Translations under genes and position numbers: made by a program | Notes under the pieces: model-generated | Told to the model about the DNA's origin: nothing | Database searches by the model: none | Seen by the model: only the letters and a program-made list of their open reading frames with translations | Origin: Nitrososphaeraceae archaeon | Lineage (GTDB): Archaea; Thermoproteota; Nitrososphaeria; Nitrososphaerales; Nitrososphaeraceae | Reading direction: 5' to 3' | DNA length: 6,050 bases | Assembly (NCBI GenBank): GCA_030038695.1 | Contig: JASHSN010000279.1 | Location: 1-6,050, forward strand | Part shown: in pieces, positions 1-5,796 of the stretch | Position numbering within the stretch: position 1 is the first letter of the stretch | Layout: every line of letters starts with the position of its first letter

Positions 1-77
1 GGTTGGATTGCCAAGCCAATCACCGCCGCCAGAGACACAATTGTCGCTACCATGTATGACATTATAGTTCGTTTCAT
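1..77 (-). CDS. N-terminus of a secreted or membrane-anchored protein (partial, runs off left edge)
   Basis: The frame starts at the ATG on 77-75 and stays open to the window edge, giving 25 residues that begin MKRTIMSYMVATIVSLAAVI. A TGA stop lies directly upstream in frame, so this is the earliest possible start; Met6 and Met9 are later alternatives. A short basic N-terminus (Lys2, Arg3) followed by a hydrophobic run from about residue 9 to 24 is the pattern of a signal peptide or N-terminal membrane anchor. A TATA-like box at 102-108 is centred about 28 nt upstream, which suits a leaderless transcript starting at or near this ATG. Nothing of the mature protein is visible, so no function can be given. 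That it is a real gene is supported by the promoter and the signal-like N-terminus, but only 77 bases are seen. Confidence 0.6.
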   Translation of the reverse strand, partial: MKRTIMSYMVATIVSLAAVIGLAIQ

Positions 78-101
78 TCAGATGACGGCTCGAAAATAAA
101 C

Positions 102-108
102 TATTTAT
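102..108 (-). promoter_or_regulatory. TATA-like box for the left-edge minus-strand gene
   Basis: Read on the minus strand this is ATAAATA, centred about 28 nt upstream of the ATG at 77. Archaeal TATA boxes typically sit about 26-27 nt before the transcription start, which would put the start at or within a few bases of the ATG, a leaderless arrangement. No purine-rich Shine-Dalgarno sequence precedes the ATG, in agreement with this. Confidence 0.5.
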
Positions 109-342
109 GCAAACCTACTGTTTGTACTAAATTCTGAATTCGTGTTTATTGAATATAAGTATGTATTTACGCTATTGATTGTAACTATCTATTAGTATAA
201 GTGCTTCTTCTACGGGAAGCTCACTCTAGTCTTCTTTTTGGTAACTTGATTACATCTCACTACAATCTTGCTACTTTCGAATCAACATACTGATACCAAT
301 AACTATAGATTAACGCTCCTGTCGACAAAGGTTCACCAAGAT

Positions 343-355
343 AAGAACTGTTCTT
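343..355. promoter_or_regulatory. 13-nt perfect palindrome, possible operator
   Basis: AAGAAC-T-GTTCTT is a perfect dyad with six-base arms around a single central T, the form often bound by dimeric helix-turn-helix regulators. It lies roughly 85-95 nt upstream of the TATA-like box of the reductase gene and about 235 nt from the TATA-like box of the divergent gene. It could therefore serve as an upstream activator site for the former, but is too far away for simple promoter occlusion. It is a single copy and a chance occurrence in AT-rich DNA is possible. Confidence 0.25.
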
Positions 356-364
356 GACTTTATT

Positions 365-377
365 GTTACCGAGTAAC
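365..377. repeat. Short inverted repeat (5-bp arms, 3-nt loop)
   Basis: GTTAC-CGA-GTAAC forms a perfect five-base-pair stem with a CGA loop, ten bases after the end of the 343-355 palindrome. The closeness of two dyads upstream of the same promoter is the only reason to note it; alone it is too short to carry weight. Confidence 0.2.
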
Positions 378-432
378 TTCCCTACAGTTTTGTTAGAATA
401 GTATTGATAGTATCTTAAGTATAAGACAAGAA

Positions 433-441
433 TTATAAATA
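433..441 (+). promoter_or_regulatory. TATA box for the geranylgeranyl reductase-family gene
   Basis: TTATAAATA is a close match to the archaeal TATA box and is centred about 30 nt before the ATG at 467. The bases just upstream (AAGAA) are purine-rich, as a BRE would be. The geometry predicts a transcript with a leader of only a few bases or none, which supports the ATG at 467 as the start. Confidence 0.6.
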
Positions 442-466
442 AACCTACATCTCTTGAATCCAATTC

Positions 467-1501
467 ATGAGGATGGCCGTAGTTGGAGCGGGAGTCTCCG
501 GCAGTTATTTGGGACATATGCTTCACAAGATGGGACATGGTGTTGAAATATTCGAGGCTTCGAGTAAAGAAAATCAGTGGGCTGTCTGTGCTTGGGGTGC
601 GTCTAGAAATATGCTTTCAATGTTTTCAAAGCGCGCAGGTCTTAATTTTGATAATTACATTTTCCATGTAGGTAAGACTCTGAGGATGGATCTTCCGAAT
701 CAGGTCAGGGAATACCTGAACTTGAGTGGTTTGGTAACTTACGATAAACAGAAATGGGAACATGATTTATTAAGAGATTTAAATGTTACATATGGTTTTA
801 AGTGCACCAAGGAGAATTTTCAATTCGATGCGTATGACTATGTAATTGACTGCACAGGCATGCATCGCACGTTGCTTCCTCGTTCTAACGAAGATTTCAT
901 AATACCTGCATATGAATACCTTCTAGAAAATATTCATGGGGTAGATGAATTTTATGTTATCGGCTATAAGGGAGCAAGGGGATATTTTTGGTTTTTTCCC
1001 CTTGACGATAATCGTGCATACGTCGGCGCTGGAGATATGGACAAGAAATACGTCGGAGTTCAAGAATTTTTAATGGCACATTCTGAAGCTCGGATTGTAA
1101 AAAAAATAGGAAGACCGATCCGTCTTTCCCCTCCCAGACGAATGGAGCCCTTTCATATTGGCAATGTCATAGGCGTAGGAGAGTCGATAGGATGCGTATT
1201 CCCTATGTTAGGAGAGGGCATAATCCCATCGCTAATATGTTGTGATATCTTCCTCCAAGTTCTAGAGCTAACTAAGGGCAGTATGTTTAATTTTAAGCAG
1301 TATAGAAAAAATGTGCTCAAGAAATTCGATTATTATGATGACGTCTATCGGATCGTAAGACTAAAGATGGAAAACAAACTAAACATGGTAAGACATCTCC
1401 GCCTAATGATGAGCATGTACAGAAACATGAAAAAGGAGGAAAGCCGTTTTGGTTTCGAAGTAAACCTTGAGAAAATGACACGGATTGTCAAATCGTTGTA
1501 A
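467..1501 (+). CDS. Geranylgeranyl reductase-family FAD-dependent oxidoreductase
   Basis: A 344-aa flavoprotein. The N-terminus is a Rossmann dinucleotide fold with GxGxxG at Gly7-Gly9-Gly12 and an acidic Glu30 at the end of the second strand, the usual FAD-ribose ligand. Further family marks are a Cys-containing CAWGAS segment (41-46), YVIDCTG (125-131), the YxWxFP substrate-pocket motif (Tyr173, Trp175, Phe177-Pro178) and a GEGI turn (249-252). Known members saturate the isoprenoid chains of archaeal lipids, or of quinones and other prenyl compounds, at the inner membrane face; the substrate here is unknown. The usual Gly-Asp FAD motif before GEGI appears as Gly238-Glu239, so this may be a divergent paralogue rather than the main lipid reductase. 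The C-terminus (about 277-344) is basic and probably helical. An in-frame stop lies four codons upstream, so ATG 467 is the earliest start; Met3 is an alternative. The family is fairly certain, the reaction is not. Confidence 0.82.
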   Translation: MRMAVVGAGVSGSYLGHMLHKMGHGVEIFEASSKENQWAVCAWGASRNMLSMFSKRAGLNFDNYIFHVGKTLRMDLPNQVREYLNLSGLVTYDKQKWEHDLLRDLNVTYGFKCTKENFQFDAYDYVIDCTGMHRTLLPRSNEDFIIPAYEYLLENIHGVDEFYVIGYKGARGYFWFFPLDDNRAYVGAGDMDKKYVGVQEFLMAHSEARIVKKIGRPIRLSPPRRMEPFHIGNVIGVGESIGCVFPMLGEGIIPSLICCDIFLQVLELTKGSMFNFKQYRKNVLKKFDYYDDVYRIVRLKMENKLNMVRHLRLMMSMYRNMKKEESRFGFEVNLEKMTRIVKSL

Positions 1502-1560
1502 ACATCAGTGTCTGATACCTAGCATCATAAAACAAAATTTATTAAACTAGAAATACCTAT

Positions 1561-1605
1561 ATGAAACGTACTTGTGCTAGTTTGCGATGCGCTCCACTTG
1601 GTTGA
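1561..1605 (+). other. Possible 14-codon upstream ORF overlapping the next gene start
   Basis: An ATG at 1561 opens a 14-residue frame (MKRTCASLRCAPLG) ending at a TGA on 1603-1605. It overlaps the first 19 bases of the membrane-protein gene in another frame. If the transcript reads through from the reductase gene, this ATG would be met 26 nt before the true start and its translation could influence the downstream start. No Shine-Dalgarno sequence precedes it and chance is a sufficient explanation. Confidence 0.15.
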
Positions 1606-4061
1606 TATCTTTTCTCCTTGCATCTCTTTTCATATTGTCTCTTAGTGTTTTATTGTTTGAACTTACACTGACTCGAATATTCTCTATAATCCTATGGTAT
1701 AACTACGCTTTTATGGCCATCTCAGTTGCATTTTTTGGACTTGGTGTTGGATCTTTGCTGATACACATTACAAAAAATAGAATGAAAAGAGAGGTACTAC
1801 CAAACAAAATAATCCAGTTTACATTAGCATTTGCAGTTTCATTGCCTGTTTTCTTGTTTGTTATAGGGCATATCATTCCCCCCAGTATATCGTTTATTTA
1901 TCTATTTTTTTTAGCTTCATCAATTCCGTTCTTTTTTGCGGGACTCTCAATGGCATTAATTTATTTCGCCATGCCAAGGCAGATAACTAAGCTATATTTT
2001 ATCGATTTGGCCGGAGCATCTATGGCGACACTTATTCTTGATCCATTTATTCGGGCATTGGGAGCAGAATCTGTGTTGCTCCTAATTAGTCTATTCGGTG
2101 CATTACCATCTATAATTGCATACGGATCTTTGTTTTTTACTCAAAGGCAGAAAGAAATTTCAGATGGATTCATTATTGGAAAATATCCAGCAACGTACGG
2201 ATTCATCGTACTCCTTGTTTGTACAGGTTTATTGGGTTACAACATGCACTTCAATATTCTTGCGATACAACCTGGAGAAGATAAAGGACTCCGTTATTTA
2301 CCGTCAGGTTACAATGACGTATCAACTGAATGGAATTCTTTTTCTAGGATCGATATTGTCAAACACACACATGATAATAGTAAGACTAGCATTAGGAACA
2401 TAGCCTCAATCCTTATTGATGCTGATGCCCTTACCCCGATTCTGAAATGGAATGGTTCTCTTTCTGATCGGCAGTCTTTAAAAATGTTCATGGATTATAT
2501 GCCATATGAAATTTCCAAAATGAACAATAGTAGAATATTAGTTATTGGGAGCGGCGGGGGCGAGGATATTCTGCTCGCATTGTCGGCAGGCTCAAAGAAT
2601 GTTACAGCTGTTGAATTGAATCCTTTGATAGTATCTGCAGTAAAAGATTATGGCGGAAATTCGGCAGGTAATTTGTATAACCGTAAGGATGTACGATTAT
2701 TTATCGACGATGGTAGAAGATTTATCAGCTCCACAAATACGAAATACGATACGATAGTGATAAAACTTGTAGACTCTTGGGCTGCCCAGTTGGCTGGCGG
2801 ATACGCACTTTCAGAAAACTACCTTTACACAGTCGAGGCATTTGAACAATATTTGAATCATCTTAACGGAGCTAACGGCAAGCTCGTTATGGTACGCTGG
2901 AGTACTGAATTGCCAAGGCTGGTTCCACTTGCTATAGAAGCTTTACGGGAATATGAAAGAGGAACAAGCGATCAACATGATATTACCAAACAAATTTTAC
3001 TGGTAGAAGATAGGCCAGGATTAACCTTTGGACCGAACCCTAAGAGGACGCTCTATCCAGTACTCTTAGTGATACAAAATAGCCCATTTACAGGCTCAGA
3101 GCTTGCTGTGATAAAAGAGAGAGTAAATAAGAGTCATGCCAAGGTCATCGCAATGCCTGGAGGATATGTACAATCTCCATATGACCGGTTATTCCACATT
3201 GTGAATAACAACGGTGATCTACAACAACAAGAGAGCTACGATCCTCAGAGCTCCGGTTTTTTTGAAAAGATACCTACCGATGATTCTCCCTTCTTTTTTG
3301 CTACAAAGCTCCTTCCAAATCAAATGTTATTATTAATAGAAACTGTGCTTGGGGTGTCTGTTGTCATTTCTTTGTTGCTGGTTTATTATTCAAAGGTAAA
3401 CAAGATTAGGCTAACTTCATCATCTCGATTTCACATTATCTTTGCGATCTTTATTGGGCTTGGTTTTATTTTTTTGGAAATAACTTTTATTCAAAAATTT
3501 TTGCTTTTACTAGGAACGCCTATCATGGCTTTGACTGTTATTCTTTTTTCGATCCTGCTTTCTACTGGAATAGGTGCATATTTGAGTGGAAAGCTATTTC
3601 GCAAAAATCCTTTCAAAGCGATAATGATATCTATACCACCACTATCTGGGATAGTCTTAGTCTACTATTTTTTCCTGCAAGGCATCATAGAGTATGGGAT
3701 AATTTTGCAGTTATCAGAAAGAGTTGCTCTGACTTTTGCACTGTTGTCGCCAGCTGGTTTTCTTATGGGCTTTCAGTTTCCGTCCATTACGAGAATGGCT
3801 TCATCTTCAAGCCTGTTAGACAAGGAATCGTACTTAAGCGAACGAAATGGTGGTTCATGGGGTGAGGATATCACTCTTCTTTGGGGGGCAAACGTAATTG
3901 CATCTGTAGTAGGAACCGTTCTCACTGCCACATCATCCATGATAATAGGCTTTAGTGGCAACTTGCTCATTGGAGTTGGCATGTATTTGGGAGCGTTAGG
4001 GTTTGCAGTAGCAGCACAAAAAATAACGCAGAAAGCAGGCCGTAGGGCGCTCGCTAAATAG
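1587..4061 (+). CDS. Polytopic membrane protein with spermidine synthase-like Rossmann domain
   Basis: An 824-aa protein in three parts. Residues about 7-225 hold around six or seven hydrophobic helices, including the segment LFELTLTRIFS (23-33). Residues about 250-570 are a soluble class I methyltransferase/aminopropyltransferase fold: glycine motif GSGGGEDI (321-328), acidic VELNP with Glu343, IDDGRRF (373-379) and LVDSWAAQLAGGYALSENYLYT (394-415), closing with TDDSPFFF (564-571). Residues about 578-810 hold some six or seven more helices with the family's GxxxxEITFIQKF (625-637) and WGANVIASVVGT (766-777) segments. This layout matches the large proteins often annotated as fused spermidine synthases; their reaction is not established. 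True spermidine synthases have D-S-x-D-P where this protein has VDSWAA, so polyamine synthesis is doubtful. An in-frame TAG at 1578-1580 fixes ATG 1587 as the first start. It lies 85 nt after the reductase gene and may share its transcript. Confidence 0.8.
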   Translation: MRSTWLISFLLASLFILSLSVLLFELTLTRIFSIILWYNYAFMAISVAFFGLGVGSLLIHITKNRMKREVLPNKIIQFTLAFAVSLPVFLFVIGHIIPPSISFIYLFFLASSIPFFFAGLSMALIYFAMPRQITKLYFIDLAGASMATLILDPFIRALGAESVLLLISLFGALPSIIAYGSLFFTQRQKEISDGFIIGKYPATYGFIVLLVCTGLLGYNMHFNILAIQPGEDKGLRYLPSGYNDVSTEWNSFSRIDIVKHTHDNSKTSIRNIASILIDADALTPILKWNGSLSDRQSLKMFMDYMPYEISKMNNSRILVIGSGGGEDILLALSAGSKNVTAVELNPLIVSAVKDYGGNSAGNLYNRKDVRLFIDDGRRFISSTNTKYDTIVIKLVDSWAAQLAGGYALSENYLYTVEAFEQYLNHLNGANGKLVMVRWSTELPRLVPLAIEALREYERGTSDQHDITKQILLVEDRPGLTFGPNPKRTLYPVLLVIQNSPFTGSELAVIKERVNKSHAKVIAMPGGYVQSPYDRLFHIVNNNGDLQQQESYDPQSSGFFEKIPTDDSPFFFATKLLPNQMLLLIETVLGVSVVISLLLVYYSKVNKIRLTSSSRFHIIFAIFIGLGFIFLEITFIQKFLLLLGTPIMALTVILFSILLSTGIGAYLSGKLFRKNPFKAIMISIPPLSGIVLVYYFFLQGIIEYGIILQLSERVALTFALLSPAGFLMGFQFPSITRMASSSSLLDKESYLSERNGGSWGEDITLLWGANVIASVVGTVLTATSSMIIGFSGNLLIGVGMYLGALGFAVAAQKITQKAGRRALAK

Positions 4062-4067
4062 GTTAGA

Positions 4068-4100
4068 ACAGGATGATACGACTCGGCTTCTGAATCCTGT
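4068..4100 (+). terminator. Inverted repeat just after the membrane-protein gene
   Basis: ACAGGAT (4068-4074) and ATCCTGT (4094-4100) are perfect seven-base arms around a 19-nt loop, starting seven bases after the stop codon. There is no U-tract directly after it, so it is more likely a 3'-end stabilising structure or part of a compound terminator with the hairpin at 4115-4133 than a terminator by itself. Confidence 0.3.
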
Positions 4101-4114
4101 ATGACCCATACCTT

Positions 4115-4141
4115 TTCTCTAAAAATTAGAGAACTATTTTT
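4115..4141 (+). terminator. Probable terminator: 8-bp hairpin followed by U5
   Basis: TTCTCTAA-AAA-TTAGAGAA is a perfect eight-base-pair stem with a three-base loop (4115-4133), followed at once by CTATTTTT with five T residues at 4137-4141. Archaeal RNA polymerase terminates chiefly at U-tracts, with or without a hairpin, so this is a good 3' end for the plus-strand membrane-protein gene. On the opposite strand the loop region reads as T5 (complement of 4121-4125) and could end the convergent glycosyltransferase transcript, making the element potentially bidirectional. Confidence 0.5.
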
Positions 4142-4148
4142 CGAAATA
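4135..4148. repeat. Small hairpin with TTCG loop in the convergent gap
   Basis: TATTT-TTCG-AAATA is a perfect five-base-pair, all-AT stem closing on a TTCG tetraloop. It shares its T-run with the preceding terminator hairpin, so the two structures would form in tandem on plus-strand RNA. A UUCG loop closed by U-A rather than C-G is not the exceptionally stable form, so the structure is weak. Confidence 0.25.
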
Positions 4149-4176
4149 AGCGTTGGGTATACTACACCTACTAGTA

Positions 4177-5088
4177 TTAATAATGTTTAGTAGTAGAATA
4201 TATAGCTTCGAGCCGAGATGTGACATTCTTGGGAGCATACTCTTCAGGCAAACCATGTCTACGATTCAACTTATAATCTAAAACGTCAAGGCCGCAGGCT
4301 AATGCTTCCAAAGCAGTTTTGCTCAAGTTCTCTAGAATTTTACCATCAACATATCTTACGTCAATGTAGAGTCCATATTTTTTCAAAAACGCTGGCATAT
4401 CTCTGTACATGATAGGATCCTTAATTCTATTATAAACGTCAATTTCTTGGTTCACATTATGTTGCTTGCAATAATCCAGTGTTAATCCAATGTCAATTGC
4501 TTCTGTATCCATGGTCAATGCTCGTGCTCTTTCGGCTTCCGAAAAAATATTATCAGCAGAGAAATGATCTGTGTCAATAGGATTTGGAAGATAAACGGCG
4601 TTACTAACTAGAGGTAATAGATCCGGCGTAGACACGATGACGGCATCTGTCATGCGCTGAGCTCGCGAATGAATCCTCTTTTTGAAAAGTAGTGTGTCTC
4701 TCACTCTTCTATAAGTAAATATTCCTCTAACTGCCAAGTCTGATGCCTTTGATCTGTGTGGAAGCTTCTGCTTCTTTATTCCACGAATATCAGTTCCATG
4801 ATATTGAAGGATGATCTTTTTCGAATTTCCAAATTCGTTTCTAAGCCTAATAACCATGTCGCTCCTGCTATGTACGTGCACAATTTCTGCAGACTGTGCT
4901 TCCTCTAAGCTCCTTTGAAGAAATTCTTTTAATGTGACATTAATAATATATTTGTTGTAAAATCTACCAATTCCGAATTTGTCATATTCTTTAACCATGA
5001 TTGCCTTCGAATTTTGTCCTTGTAAATTTTGATATTTCGCGAGGATAAATGCTACACCTGCCTGATCCCATACATGTAGAATTCGCAT
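4177..5088 (-). CDS. Compact GT4-type glycosyltransferase
   Basis: A 303-aa protein with GT-B features of glycosyltransferase family 4. The N-terminal half starts MRILHVWDQAGVA, as in glycan-building enzymes where the first strand leads into a Gly-containing loop, and continues with IVHVHSRSD (69-77), QYHGTDIRG (95-103), DAVIVSTPDLL (148-158) and the hinge-like VYLPNPIDTDHFS (165-177). The C-terminal half contains an exact EX7E motif, Glu253 and Glu261, in ENLSKTALEALACG, the donor-sugar binding site of GT4 enzymes. The region between residues 178 and 250 lacks the usual GR....KG phosphate-binding segment, and the protein is shorter than the family's common 350-420 residues. It probably transfers a sugar from a nucleotide- or lipid-linked donor at the cytoplasmic membrane face, for S-layer, lipid or polysaccharide glycosylation. 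No N-terminal signal is seen. It lies 39 nt after the two-TM gene on the same strand. Donor and acceptor are unknown. Confidence 0.8.
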   Translation of the reverse strand: MRILHVWDQAGVAFILAKYQNLQGQNSKAIMVKEYDKFGIGRFYNKYIINVTLKEFLQRSLEEAQSAEIVHVHSRSDMVIRLRNEFGNSKKIILQYHGTDIRGIKKQKLPHRSKASDLAVRGIFTYRRVRDTLLFKKRIHSRAQRMTDAVIVSTPDLLPLVSNAVYLPNPIDTDHFSADNIFSEAERARALTMDTEAIDIGLTLDYCKQHNVNQEIDVYNRIKDPIMYRDMPAFLKKYGLYIDVRYVDGKILENLSKTALEALACGLDVLDYKLNRRHGLPEEYAPKNVTSRLEAIYSTTKHY

Positions 5089-5106
5089 GGTCTGTTGGAA
5101 TTGATT

Positions 5107-5114
5107 AGATATAG
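5107..5114 (-). promoter_or_regulatory. Weak TATA-like box ahead of the glycosyltransferase
   Basis: On the minus strand this reads CTATATCT, centred about 23 nt upstream of the ATG at 5088, in the short gap after the two-TM gene. It could give the glycosyltransferase its own leaderless promoter, but AT-rich DNA makes such matches common, and the 39-nt gap equally allows co-transcription with the upstream gene. Confidence 0.25.
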
Positions 5115-5127
5115 ATTAGATATTGCT

Positions 5128-5640
5128 TTACTCTATTTTTTGTATTTTTATCTTTGAACTACTATCCAGGTAAGACTTAGTCTTGTCTACTCCCGCATAT
5201 GGTCTCTCAGCACGTTTCATTATATTTAAGAGGTATTTTCGCATGTGTTGCTTTTCTTCGTCAGTGACCTTTCCATCAATCAAATCGATTAAAAAAAGGT
5301 TTATCGTTGCTCCAATTTGATTCTGGTTGAACAAAGCCTCTGCTTCAACACTGAATTGATTTTTTCTGTGCCAGTATCCAATTATCATACCTAGGGGGAG
5401 ATACATTACCACAAAAAGCAATGCGAAGATCCAGATATTGATATGTAATGAGTGAATAGATGGTACCCTCTGAAGCAGAAGTTGGTATTGAATTGTTACA
5501 AAATTGGCAAATGTCATAAGAAAAATTAGATAAATGCTATGACCATTTCTGAAATCAAGCCATCGTCTTCTGACCCAGTTACGGCTTCTAAAGTTGAATA
5601 ATTTTGGTGAAGATGAATCCTTCATTTGGATATCATTCAT
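5128..5640 (-). CDS. Small protein with two transmembrane segments and a cytoplasmic C-terminal domain
   Basis: A 170-aa protein of a type I associate with thaumarchaeal hypothetical proteins but cannot name. A basic N-terminal stretch (Arg18, Arg20, Arg24-26, Arg31) precedes TM1 at about 35-57 and TM2 at about 67-89, joined by a loop of roughly ten residues. By the positive-inside rule both termini face the cytoplasm. Residues 91-170 are a soluble, charged, mostly helical tail, with NQIGATINLFLIDLIDGKVT (106-125) resembling a small helical bundle, and end in a Lys-rich SSKIKIQKIE. No catalytic motif is visible. The glycosyltransferase gene follows 39 nt downstream on the same strand, so a role as its membrane anchor or partner is an inference from context. 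A stop lies three codons upstream of ATG 5640. Met6 (codon at 5625-5623) is a serious alternative start because of the TATA position. Confidence 0.72.
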   Translation of the reverse strand: MNDIQMKDSSSPKLFNFRSRNWVRRRWLDFRNGHSIYLIFLMTFANFVTIQYQLLLQRVPSIHSLHINIWIFALLFVVMYLPLGMIIGYWHRKNQFSVEAEALFNQNQIGATINLFLIDLIDGKVTDEEKQHMRKYLLNIMKRAERPYAGVDKTKSYLDSSSKIKIQKIE

Positions 5641-5796
5641 ATGGTGTCATCCTCGCATATATAACTCATTTACGCGCCCAAACACCTACTTCTTTTGCTT
5701 GCTCTCCCCTACCCAAGCAGACGCAGAATTACATTCTCAGCTCAGTCAGGCCATATAGAAATAAATCTAATATAATAAATCATGAGACACAGTATA
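5641..5796. other. Intergenic region, 156 nt, between two minus-strand genes
   Basis: The part next to 5797 is T-rich on the minus strand (around 5759-5781), with several short T-runs that could end the transcript of the gene to the right. The other end carries the TATA box of the two-TM gene. This suggests the two genes are separate transcription units. No gene or RNA structure was recognised here. Confidence 0.4.
5657..5664 (-). promoter_or_regulatory. TATA box ahead of the two-TM protein gene; bears on its start
   Basis: On the minus strand this reads TTATATAT, centred about 21 nt before the ATG at 5640 and about 36 nt before Met6. With the usual 26-27 nt to the transcription start, the RNA would begin near 5634, inside the annotated frame, which would favour Met6 with a leader of roughly nine bases. 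A GAGG at 5654-5651, ten bases before ATG 5640, could act as a Shine-Dalgarno sequence only if transcription starts farther upstream. Confidence 0.45.

Larger units (their letters stand above)
78..466. other. Divergent intergenic region, 389 nt, no credible gene
   Basis: This stretch separates the minus-strand gene at the left edge from the plus-strand reductase. It is AT-rich and carries a TATA-like box near each end. In between are a 13-nt palindrome (343-355), a short hairpin GTTAC-CGA-GTAAC (365-377), and a weak 5-bp inverted repeat GCTTC/GAAGC (203-207 and 216-220) followed by a T5 tract at 235-239. No tRNA-like or rRNA-like structure was recognised. A long intergenic region between divergent promoters is a natural place for operators or a small RNA, but neither is demonstrated. 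Confidence 0.6.

Noticed and set aside
203..239. Hairpin GCTTC/GAAGC followed by T5, as a plus-strand terminator or small RNA end
   Set aside because: The stem is only five base pairs with an eight-base loop, and no plus-strand gene or promoter lies upstream to use it. It is mentioned only as part of the intergenic description.
260..538. A 92-codon minus-strand frame covering much of the divergent intergenic region
   Set aside because: It begins inside the reductase coding sequence, on the opposite strand, has no TATA box placed before it, and its Tyr/Leu/Asn-rich composition is what AT-rich noncoding DNA yields. Its 3' part lies in the region holding the reductase promoter.
2116..2491. Shorter frames on both strands within the 824-aa gene
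   Set aside because: They lie wholly inside a long, clearly coding frame with recognisable family motifs, so they are treated as shadows.
1587..4061. Naming the 824-aa protein speE (spermidine synthase)
   Set aside because: The aminopropyltransferase catalytic segment is changed and the protein has two large membrane bundles absent from SpeE, so the gene name would overstate what the sequence shows.
4168..4196. Inverted repeat CTACTA/TAGTAG around the end of the glycosyltransferase gene
   Set aside because: The arms are six bases of simple repeated composition with a 14-nt loop, and the right arm falls within coding sequence. This is easily explained by chance.
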